From RI-153 sp041391225 (GTDB lineage: Bacteria > Chloroflexota > Anaerolineae > Caldilineales > Caldilineaceae), in the NCBI GenBank assembly GCA_041391225.1, contig JAWKOL010000011.1, forward strand, positions 1 through 64,000: a stretch of 64,000 bases of DNA. The letters run 5' to 3'. This document shows positions 1 to 7,606 of the stretch, piece after piece; the stretch's first letter is position 1; every line of letters starts with the position of its first letter. The translations under genes were made by a program, and so were the position numbers. The notes under the pieces were generated by a model. The model did not search any database. It was not told where the DNA came from and saw nothing but the letters and a program-made list of their open reading frames with translations.

Positions 1-1196
1 GCATCTCCGGTTCAGAATTTGTAGAGATGTTCGTGGGTGTGGGCGCCAGCCGTGTGCGTGATCTCTTCGAGCAGGCCAAGCGCAACAGCCCGTGTATCAT
101 CTTCATCGACGAGATCGACGCTGTGGGCCGTTACCGCGGCACCGGGCTGGGCGGCTCTCACGACGAGCGCGAGCAGACGCTCAACCAGATCCTGGTGGAG
201 ATGGATGGCTTCGGCACCGATACCAACGTCATTTTGATTGCGGCCACCAATCGCCCCGACATTCTCGATCCGGCCCTGTTGCGCCCTGGGCGCTTCGACC
301 GCCGTGTGACTATGGATCGCCCCGATCTGCAAGGACGTCGCAAGATCCTCGATGTGCATGTCAAGGGCAAACCGCTGGCCAACAACGTCGAGCTGGATCT
401 GATTGCCCGCCAGACGCCCGGCTTCGTGGGCGCGGACCTGGAGAACCTGGTCAACGAGGCGGCGATCCTCACGGCGCGGCGCAACAAGCGCGCCATCACC
501 ATGGCCGAGATGCAGGAATCCATCGAGCGCATCGCGATGGGCGGCCCGGAACGGCGCAGCCGGTTGGTGACGGCGCGTGAGCGCAAGGTGGTGGCCTACC
601 ACGAGGCGGGCCACGCCATCGTCGCCCACCTGGTCAAGCACGCCGATCCGCTGCGCAAGGTGAGCATCGTCCCCCGCGGCGCTGCCGGCGGTGTCACATT
701 GACCGTGCCGGAAGAGGATCGTTACCTGGTGCCGCGTTCGTATTTCATCGACCGCATCGCCGTGGCGTTGGGTGGCCGCATTGCCGAGGAACTGGTCTTC
801 GGTGACATTTCCAACGGCGCCAGCGGCGACATCCAGCAGATCACGCGTATGGCGCGTTCGATGGTCACCAAATACGGCATGAGCGACGTCATGGGTCCGC
901 TGCAAATTGGTCGCCAGGACGACAACGTCTTCCTCGGGCGTGAGATCTCCGAGCAGCGCGACTACAGCGAAGAGGTCGCCGAGCAGGTAGACGAAGAAGT
1001 GCGCCGCATCGTGAGCAGCGCCTACCAGCGCGTGCGCCAGATGCTCGCCACCTACCGCGCCCAGCTAGACGATGTGGCCGCTGCCCTCCTCGAACAGGAG
1101 ACGCTGGAAGCCGACGAATTCGCCGAGATCTTCGAAGGCCGCGACGCCGACAACGAGCAAGGGATCAGCGGGCCGATTGCGCCACTGCCGGCGTAG
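1..1196 (+). CDS. ftsH: ATP-dependent zinc metalloprotease FtsH, 3' part
   Basis: Membrane-anchored AAA+ protease that unfolds and degrades membrane and short-lived cytosolic proteins. The reading frame is open from base 3, and the gene starts before the window, so the transmembrane segments and Walker A loop are missing. Visible are the pore-loop region (FVGVGASRVRDLF), Walker B (IIFIDEIDAVG), the second region of homology (ATNRPDILDPALLRPGRFDR) and the zinc site HEAGH at bases 600-614, followed by the conserved LGGRIAEELVFG segment with the third ligand region. The tail is acidic, as in other FtsH proteins. No neighbour upstream is visible. Downstream lie a hairpin terminator and a word-repeat palindrome, so the gene probably ends its transcript here. 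Family assignment is secure. Confidence 0.97.
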   Translation, partial: ISGSEFVEMFVGVGASRVRDLFEQAKRNSPCIIFIDEIDAVGRYRGTGLGGSHDEREQTLNQILVEMDGFGTDTNVILIAATNRPDILDPALLRPGRFDRRVTMDRPDLQGRRKILDVHVKGKPLANNVELDLIARQTPGFVGADLENLVNEAAILTARRNKRAITMAEMQESIERIAMGGPERRSRLVTARERKVVAYHEAGHAIVAHLVKHADPLRKVSIVPRGAAGGVTLTVPEEDRYLVPRSYFIDRIAVALGGRIAEELVFGDISNGASGDIQQITRMARSMVTKYGMSDVMGPLQIGRQDDNVFLGREISEQRDYSEEVAEQVDEEVRRIVSSAYQRVRQMLATYRAQLDDVAAALLEQETLEADEFAEIFEGRDADNEQGISGPIAPLPA

Positions 1197-1198
1197 AG

Positions 1199-1365
1199 AT
1201 GAATGAAGAATGATGATCGGGTAGAGTAGCTTTCGTCATCTGCGGCATAGAAGTGTCAAGACGAAAAAAGGGGAGAGACCTTATCGGTCCCTCCCCTTTT
1301 CACTATTCTCAAACCAGCATACCCAAACAGGCGGCAGCCATTGCCCAATCATCATTCTTCATTCA
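1199..1365. repeat. Inverted repeat of GAATGATGATYGGG words after ftsH
   Basis: Left arm at 1199-1220 and right arm at 1344-1365 are near-perfect inverted copies (one mismatch) and enclose about 120 bases that include the ftsH terminator. The arm words recur at 24841-24928 and 26663-26722, in the same kind of place, immediately after a stop codon. Confidence 0.75.
1266..1300 (+). terminator. Rho-independent-type hairpin after ftsH
   Basis: A 15 bp stem (1266-1280 with 1286-1300, one mismatch) has a 5-base loop and ends in a TTTT run. It lies 70 bases after the ftsH stop. The A-run on the left makes it usable on both strands. Confidence 0.8.
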
Positions 1366-1454
1366 TTTCCTCCCGTTGCGCTCTGTCAGCGTGGCCAGGG
1401 CGTCATCGTTTCCAATATTGTGTTTTTCACGCATGAAAAGGAGAAACAGGACAC

Positions 1455-3077
1455 ATGAAGCAACTTCGTAGCCGTATGTTCACACTGTTCACGCTGGTGC
1501 TGCTGGCGGCGATGGTGGTGACGGGTTGTGCGCCCGTAGCCGCCCCACCCGCAGCGGACACCGGCAGCGACGCCGCACCCGCTGCCACCAGCGCGCCCGC
1601 CGAAGAGGCGACGGACGCCACCATCACCATCGGCATGAACGAGTTGGTCTCCTCGCTCGATCCGCCGACGGACTGGGCCATCGCTGCTACCTGGATCCAC
1701 ATGAACATGTTCGACTGCCTCGTGTGGCGCAACCGCGAGACGGCGGAATTTGAGCCGTGGTTGGCCGAATCCTACGAGAACATCGACGATCAGACGTGGC
1801 GCTTCAAGCTGCGCGAGGGTGTCACCTTCCACAACGGTGAGGAATTCAACGCCGACGCCGTGGAGTGGACCTACCAGCGCATCAAAGATGACAACACGAT
1901 GATCACCTACAACCAGTGGACGTTCATCGACTCGATCAACATCCTCAGCCCGTACGAGGTGGAGATCACCACGACCGCGCCCGAACCGGCCTTCTTGAGC
2001 AAGATGTCTGGCACCGGCTGCGGCATTCAGGCCCCCATCGCCGGCAAGGAACGCGCCGAATCGGGCGCCGAGTACGAACCCATCGGCACCGGCCCCTTCC
2101 AGTTCGTGGAATGGGTGAAGGACGATTCCATCACCATGGCCGCCAACGAGAACTACTGGCAGGGCGCGCCCGCAATCGACACTCTGATCTGGCGCTCGAT
2201 TCCTGAAGTCAGCACCCGTGTCGCCAACCTGCTCACCAGCGACGTGGACCTGGTGGTCAGCGTCCCCGCGCAGGATTGGGACCGCGTCAACGAAAACGAA
2301 GGCACCAGCGTCGAGCAGTTCCTCACCACCCAGGTCATGCTGCTGGCCATGCGCGTCGGTCCTTCGTCTCGCTACGAAGACTGGACAGGCATCACCGAAG
2401 ACAAGCGCATCCGCCAGGCCATCAGCTACGCCATCGACCGCGAACTGTTGATCGAACTCATCGGCGGCATGGGCATCCCCGTGCTGTCGCGTGTCACCCC
2501 GCCCACGCTCGGCTGGCGCGACGACTACATCAACCAACTCGGCGAGTACAACCCGGATCGCGCCCGCGAACTGCTGGCCGAAGCCGGCTACGATGGCTCA
2601 CCGCTGACCTTCCATGCCAGCACTTCGTGGATCTACCAGAAGGAAGTGGCCGAGACCATCGCCGCCATGCTCGAAGAAGTGGGCTTCAACATCGACCTGC
2701 AGGTGATGGACGTGACCACCTTCCGCGAACAGGTCTATTTCCCCTACCGCAACGACGAACTGTACATGGACGCGTTGGGGAACTCCTTCTTCGATCCGTG
2801 GATCGCCGTCCTCTCCGAACGCTCGGATCGCCGTGAGCGCAGCGGCTGGTCGGGTCCGCTGGCCGACGAGGCGGATCAGCTCATCCGCGAAGCCGCCGTG
2901 GACATGGATCCCGAGAGCCGCGCCGCCAAGTACGAGCGCATCCAGGAACTGATCAACGAAGACGCCGTCAACGTCTACCTCTACCAGATGTACGACACCG
3001 TCGGCCTGAACAACCGCCTACAATGGAGCCCGCCGCTGGACGGCTTCTTGTGGATGGGGAATGCGACGCTTGAGTAG
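1455..3077 (+). CDS. Oligopeptide ABC transporter substrate-binding lipoprotein
   Basis: Extracytoplasmic solute-binding protein of the SBP_bac_5 (DppA/OppA) family, 540 residues. A lipoprotein signal is visible: a basic start, a hydrophobic stretch and the lipobox VTGC near residue 25, then an Ala/Pro/Thr-rich linker. The mature part shows family landmarks (LAESYENIDDQTWRFKLREG near residues 100-120, later AISYAIDRELLIE). The start is supported by an AAAAGGAG site about 12 bases upstream. It is followed by two permease genes of the same transporter type, so it should deliver peptides or peptide-like compounds to them. The stop codon lies in the left arm of a GGGGACTGGGG palindrome. The ligand cannot be told from sequence. 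Confidence 0.93.
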   Translation: MKQLRSRMFTLFTLVLLAAMVVTGCAPVAAPPAADTGSDAAPAATSAPAEEATDATITIGMNELVSSLDPPTDWAIAATWIHMNMFDCLVWRNRETAEFEPWLAESYENIDDQTWRFKLREGVTFHNGEEFNADAVEWTYQRIKDDNTMITYNQWTFIDSINILSPYEVEITTTAPEPAFLSKMSGTGCGIQAPIAGKERAESGAEYEPIGTGPFQFVEWVKDDSITMAANENYWQGAPAIDTLIWRSIPEVSTRVANLLTSDVDLVVSVPAQDWDRVNENEGTSVEQFLTTQVMLLAMRVGPSSRYEDWTGITEDKRIRQAISYAIDRELLIELIGGMGIPVLSRVTPPTLGWRDDYINQLGEYNPDRARELLAEAGYDGSPLTFHASTSWIYQKEVAETIAAMLEEVGFNIDLQVMDVTTFREQVYFPYRNDELYMDALGNSFFDPWIAVLSERSDRRERSGWSGPLADEADQLIREAAVDMDPESRAAKYERIQELINEDAVNVYLYQMYDTVGLNNRLQWSPPLDGFLWMGNATLE

Positions 3078-3174
3078 GGATTAGGGACTGGGGACTAGGG
3101 ATTGGGGATTGGGTGCAGTGCGTTGGACTTTCCAACCCGATCCCCAGTCCCCGATCCCCAGTCCCCAGTCCCTT
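3075..3174. repeat. GGGGACTGGGGATTGGG palindrome
   Basis: The left arm (3075-3113) and right arm (3133-3174) are built from the words GGGACTGGGGA and GGGGATTGGG and their complements. The arm starts on the TAG stop of the binding-protein gene. The same words return at 4112-4256 and as a single arm at 5180-5207, after each permease gene. Confidence 0.8.
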
Positions 3175-3195
3175 GTTTAGCCAAAAGCGAACCTT

Positions 3196-4113
3196 ATGTT
3201 CCGATACCTACTCTCTCGCCTGCTACAAATGATCCCGCCGCTGTTTGGGCTGACGATTATCCTCTTTGTGTTGTTGCGCATTGGGGGAGATCCGGTGGCG
3301 CATTTGGTGAACCCCGATGCCTCTGCCGAGGAGATCGATGCGGTGCGCGCTGCGTATGGCTTTGATCGTCCGCTGTTGGAACAGTATTTTCGCCAGTTGG
3401 GGTTGATCCTGACTGGGGATTTTGGTGATTCGTTCCGCTTCCGCACGGCTGCCATGCCGCTGGTGCTGGAACGGCTGCCCGCCACGCTGGAACTGGCGCT
3501 CTGGTCGATGGTGGTGGCGCTGGTGATCGCCATCCCAGCCGGGCTGCTTTCGGCGATCTACCAGAATTCGCCCATCGATCTGGCGGTGACGTTGCTCTCG
3601 ACGCTTGGGCGCGCCATGCCGAATTTTTGGATCGGCATCATGTTGATCCTTTTGTTTGCGGTGCAACTGCGCTGGCTGCCGGTTTCGGGGCGGTTGGAAG
3701 CCACCTCGATTGTGCTGCCGGCCATCACGTTGGGCAGCGGCATCGCCACGGCGTTGGCTCGCGTGCTGCGCTCCAGCATGCTCGAAGTGATGCGCATGGA
3801 ATACATGACCACCGCCCGCGCCAAAGGCGTGCCGCGCTTCCTCATTTTGACCCGCCACGGCCTGCGCAACGCGCTGATCCCGTTTGTCACCGTGTTTGGG
3901 TTGCAGATGGCGTGGCTCCTGGGTGGCGCCGTGATCGTGGAAGAAGTCTTCGCCTGGCCGGGCCTGGGGCGTCTGCTGCTCAACTCGGTGCAGGTGCGCG
4001 ACCTGGCCGTGGTGCAGGCCGGCGTCTTCGTCTTCGCCTTGGTGGTGATGGCGGCGAACCTGCTCGTTGACATCTCGTACGCGGTGCTGGATCCGCGGAT
4101 TCGGTATTCTTGA
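3196..4113 (+). CDS. Peptide ABC transporter permease, DppB/OppB type
   Basis: Inner-membrane permease, 305 residues, six predicted membrane segments. The N-terminus MFRYLLSRLLQMIPPLFGLT is typical of DppB. The EAA loop for ATPase docking is visible (EYMTTARAKGVPRF) followed by the conserved RHGLRNALIPFVTVFG segment and the VEEVFAWPGLGRLL ending. Length matches the family. It should pair with the DppC-type permease at 4267-5181 and the binding lipoprotein upstream. The ribosome site is weak, so translation may depend on transcript context. A word-repeat palindrome begins at the stop codon. Confidence 0.95.
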   Translation: MFRYLLSRLLQMIPPLFGLTIILFVLLRIGGDPVAHLVNPDASAEEIDAVRAAYGFDRPLLEQYFRQLGLILTGDFGDSFRFRTAAMPLVLERLPATLELALWSMVVALVIAIPAGLLSAIYQNSPIDLAVTLLSTLGRAMPNFWIGIMLILLFAVQLRWLPVSGRLEATSIVLPAITLGSGIATALARVLRSSMLEVMRMEYMTTARAKGVPRFLILTRHGLRNALIPFVTVFGLQMAWLLGGAVIVEEVFAWPGLGRLLLNSVQVRDLAVVQAGVFVFALVVMAANLLVDISYAVLDPRIRYS

Positions 4114-4256
4114 TTGGGGATCGGGGACTGGGGACTGGGCTGAGCTACTTGAATCATCCAATCGCTCAATTTTCGTTAAACCAAACACAGAGAACTGAGC
4201 GGGACGATGCTAAACCCTGTCCCCAGTCCCTGATCCCCGGTCCCCAGTCCCCAGCA
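4112..4256. repeat. GGGGACTGGGG palindrome between the permease genes
   Basis: The left arm is at 4112-4139 and the right arm at 4216-4256. They are complementary but degenerate, made of GGGGATCGGGGACTGGGG-type words. It fills most of the gap between two genes that would normally be co-translated. Confidence 0.75.
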
Positions 4257-4266
4257 AAGGACCTGC

Positions 4267-5181
4267 ATGTCTCAAGCGACGACGTTGCCCGCGCTGCCGG
4301 CGCGGCGGAAGAATCGATCGGTTTGGCGACGCTTTGGCAGTGTGACGCGCAGCCCCGTGGGCATGATTGGGCTGGTGCTGGTGCTGCTGGCGTTGATCTG
4401 CGCTTTCGGCGCGGAGGTGCTCGCACCACATGACCCGACGCAGATCAACGTGCGCGGGCGACTGCTGCCCCCCGCATGGGACGCCGAAGGCGATCCCACC
4501 TTCTTGCTCGGCACCGATCAGCTAGGACGTGATCTGCTCAGCCGTCTGATCTTCGGCTCGCGCATTTCGGTGACGGTAGGTGTGGCCGGTGTGCTGGTGT
4601 CGCTGGTGATCGGGGTGGGGCTGGGCCTACTCAGCGGCTACGTGGGTGGCTTCATCGACGCGCTGATCTCACGCGTCCTCGATACGTTTATGGCAATCCC
4701 GTTTATTTTGCTGGCGCTGGCCGTGGTGGGCGTGCTCGGTCCCCGCTCGGGGAACGGGCTGATCACGCTGATCATCGTCCTGGGGCTGACGGGCTGGGTG
4801 ACCTTTGCGCGCGTCGTGCGCGGAGAAGTGCTCGCCGTCAAGCAGCGCGAGTACGTGGAAGCAGCGCGCAGCATCGGTCAACGTGACCTGTGGATTGTGC
4901 TGCGCCACGTGCTGCCCAACGTCACGGCGTCGATCATCGTGCTCTCCACGTTGCAGATCGCCACCGTCATCATCGCCGAATCGTCGCTCAGCTTCCTGGG
5001 CCTCGGCGTGCAGCCGCCCACCATCACCTGGGGCACTATGCTCTCCGAAGGACGCGATCATCTAGCCACGTCGTGGTGGCTCGCCACCTTCCCCGGCATC
5101 GCCATCAGCCTCACTGTCCTCGGCACAATTCTGCTGGGCGACTGGTTGCGCGATGTGCTCGATCCGCGGCAGATGACGTAG
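4267..5181 (+). CDS. Peptide ABC transporter permease, DppC/OppC type
   Basis: Inner-membrane permease, 304 residues. It has the DppC N-terminal pattern (a cytosolic basic stretch, a first membrane helix, then HDPTQINVRGRLLPP and FLLGTDQLGRDLLSRLIFG). The EAA loop is REYVEAARSIGQRDLWIVLRH, and the ending SFLGLGVQPPTITWGTML is diagnostic. An AAAGGAC site 6 bases upstream supports the start. No ABC ATPase (DppD/DppF) gene follows. The next genes are S9 peptidases, so the ATPases must be shared or encoded elsewhere. Confidence 0.95.
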   Translation: MSQATTLPALPARRKNRSVWRRFGSVTRSPVGMIGLVLVLLALICAFGAEVLAPHDPTQINVRGRLLPPAWDAEGDPTFLLGTDQLGRDLLSRLIFGSRISVTVGVAGVLVSLVIGVGLGLLSGYVGGFIDALISRVLDTFMAIPFILLALAVVGVLGPRSGNGLITLIIVLGLTGWVTFARVVRGEVLAVKQREYVEAARSIGQRDLWIVLRHVLPNVTASIIVLSTLQIATVIIAESSLSFLGLGVQPPTITWGTMLSEGRDHLATSWWLATFPGIAISLTVLGTILLGDWLRDVLDPRQMT

Positions 5182-5280
5182 TTGGGGACTGGGGATCGGG
5201 GACAGCGTGCCACTTCCTAGACTCAACACGACCACTTTTGCCTTTTGACTTTGTCACTGTGCAGGTGTACGCCAGCGACC

Positions 5281-5354
5281 GCCGGTTGAGCTTGTCGAAA
5301 CCTAGGGAATGGGTTCACGCGCAGACCCGCTTGGTTTCGACAGGCTCAACCGGC
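5281..5354. repeat. Palindrome of the GGTTTCGACAGGCTCAACC type
   Basis: A 22 bp left arm (5281-5302) pairs with 5333-5354 with one mismatch across a 30-base loop. Similar TTCGACAAGCTCAACC words are common intergenic repeats in other bacteria, as I recall and have not verified. It lies between the permease gene and the decayed peptidase, beside a single GGGGACTGGGG arm at 5180-5207. Confidence 0.75.
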
Positions 5355-5408
5355 GCTAGTCCTGACAATGTACAGCTACATCACTCTTGCCTTTCACTGA
5401 TCCCAACC

Positions 5409-7517
5409 ATGCACAAACATCCTCTCTCTCCCCACGATCTCCTCCACTTCCACATGGCCGATGACCCGCAGATCTCGCCCGCTGGGACGTGGATCGCGTG
5501 GGTGCGCACGTGGATGGATGGAGATCTGAACTGGCTACCGCTCGTCGATCTGTGTGACCGATGTCGGCGGCGGTTCGACGCGCACGTTGACCGACGGTGC
5601 GGCGCTGGACACGCACCCGCGGCCATCGCCCGATGGCGCGTGGATCGCGTTTCTGCGTCTGTCGCCGGAGTCAGGGGCTGCCCACACCGCAGCTTTGCCT
5701 CGTCACGCGCCGACGGGGGGACGTGCTCGTCGGACGCGGCTACGTCATGGTGTGGCTGATATCGTCTGGTCGCCCGACGGCACACGCATTTCCTTCACTA
5801 CACGAATGTTACCAGGACAGCCGTTCCCGATTTTGGGGGAGGAAGAAAGATCCAACGATCCCTACCTCCGCTTCAACGAGGATGTGCTGGTGACGAGCCG
5901 CCGCAAGTGGAAAGCTGACGGGGCGGGCTTCCTCGGCGAGGAACGCCGCCGTGGCCCTGGTTTCGGTGACAGACGGGGCCGTGGGTGAACCGGTCCTCGT
6001 GGCGGGGGCGACGGCGATCTGTCCGCCGACGTGGTCGCCCGACTGTAGCCGGATCGCGACAGTGGGCAACCTGAACCCCGATGCCGATGCGGTGCGGCGA
6101 CTATTTATATATGTCACAGAAATAGAACGCGGATTGGGCGGATCGGAGCGGATTCCAGAAGACAAAATCCGTTCTGATCCGCCCAATCCGCGTTCTATTT
6201 TCGGGTTAGAAGACATCCGGCATCCGGGGTTGGCGTGGTCGCCGGATGGGACGCGGTTGGCGGTGGCCGGTCACAATGACGCGCTGCTGGGCCATTACGG
6301 TAGCCAGCAACTCTGGATCGTGGACGTGTCGTCGGGCGAGGGCGCTGCGCGACGCTGCAGGATTCGAGCGCACGTTGGGCATGGCCGCGGCCACAGACAT
6401 GGCGCGCTACGGCGGCAACACCGGCCTGCACTGGCTGCCCGACGGCGACCGCATCGTGGCCCTCGTCAGCGACGCGGGGACGGTGCATCCGTGCGCGATC
6501 GACGTGGCCGATGGCGCAGTTTCCCCAATCACCGCCGGTGATTTCGTGACTGCGGCGTATTCCCTGGACGACGCAGGCCAGCGCATGGCGATGCTGCTGC
6601 GCGATGGTTCGACGCCGGGCGACATTTTCGTGGTTGATCTGGCTGGTCCGCTGCCGGTGGCGCAGCACGGATCACAGACGTCAACCGTAAGATCCTAGAG
6701 CGAGATCGACACCCCACGCCGCGGCGGTTTTCTTTTCGAGGTCACGCCGACCTTTCCATTGATGCGTGGATGCTGCCCCCGGCAAACCTTGCGCCAGGAG
6801 AGAAAGCGCCGCTGATCTACTTCCACGGCGGTGGGCCGGGTGGGATGCGCGGCGGCAATTTCATGTTCGAGTATCAGGTGCTGGCTGCGGCGGGCTACGC
6901 CGTGGCGTGGTGCAACGCCCACGGCTGTCAGGGCTACGGCAAGCGTTCTGCACCGCCATCCTGGGCGACTGGGGCGGTGCCGACTTCGAGGACATCCTCG
7001 CCACCATGTTGGACGCGGCCTGCGCACAGTTCGACTTTGTGAACGCCGAGCGGTTGGGCATCGCCGGGGGCAGCTACGGCGGTTATCACGTCAACTGGGC
7101 GCTGGGCCACACCGATCGCTTTCGGGCGGCGGTGTCGGATCGCAGCGTCTTCAACCGCACGGCACGTGGGGTACCAGCGACATCGGCCCTGGCCGCGAGT
7201 TCGAGTTCGGCGGCGGCCCGCCCTGGGAAACCATCGACTGGTACCTCAAACAGTCGCCCATCAGCTACCTGGGCAACGCCAAAACACCCACCCTCGTCGT
7301 CCACTCGGCGCGGGACTATCGCTGTCCCATCGAGCAGGGCGAAGCGCTCTACCTGAGCCTGCAATTCCTGGGCGTGCCCACCGAACTCGTCCGTTTCCCC
7401 GACGAAGGACACGAATTGTCCAGAAGCGGCAAGCCGTGGCATCGGGTGTTTCGGTTGGAGAAGTATGTTGAGTGGTTTGGGAAGTGGTTGAAAGGGGATG
7501 ATGAGATGATGGGATGA
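5409..7517 (+). pseudogene. S9 prolyl oligopeptidase-family peptidase, multiply frameshifted
   Basis: Paralogue of the intact peptidase at 7607-9763. The protein can only be followed by changing frame at least six times: MHKHPLSPHDLLHF at 5409, SPDGAWIAFLRL near 5630, the LAWSPDGTRLAV blade near 6230, HGGGPGGMRGG near 6825, the nucleophile elbow GGSYGGYH near 7068, then the Asp region (HSARDYRCP) near 7310 and the His region (DEGHELSRSG) near 7405. All catalytic-triad segments are still present, so the disruption is by small indels, not by large loss. A GCGGAT-word palindrome is inserted at 6121-6199 without breaking the local frame. The last residues and the stop lie inside a GATGATGG palindrome. 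Either a recent pseudogene or a badly assembled stretch. Confidence 0.85.
6121..6199. repeat. GCGGAT-word palindrome, copy 1 (in coding sequence)
   Basis: A 34 bp left arm (6121-6154) pairs with 6166-6199 with two mismatches and an 11-base loop. Each arm holds three GCGGAT words spaced 9-10 bases and ends in AATAGAACGCGGATT / AATCCGCGTTCTATT. It sits inside the decayed S9 peptidase and reads through as a peptide beginning EIERGLGGSERI and ending NPRSI. Confidence 0.9.
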
Positions 7518-7553
7518 TGTGAGTGCCACATCATCCCATCATCTCATCATCCC
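7495..7553. repeat. Perfect 27 bp GATGATGG palindrome
   Basis: The arms 7495-7521 and 7527-7553 are perfect complements with a 5-base loop. The arm words are GATGATGAGATGATGGG. The TGA stop of the decayed peptidase frame lies in the left arm, so its last residues (GDDEMMG) are encoded by the repeat. It could act as a terminator although it has no U-run. Confidence 0.9.
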
Positions 7554-7606
7554 ACCATCATTGCGTCCGTGCGGTGGACAAACACAGCAGTGTGCAAGGA
7601 GTGATC

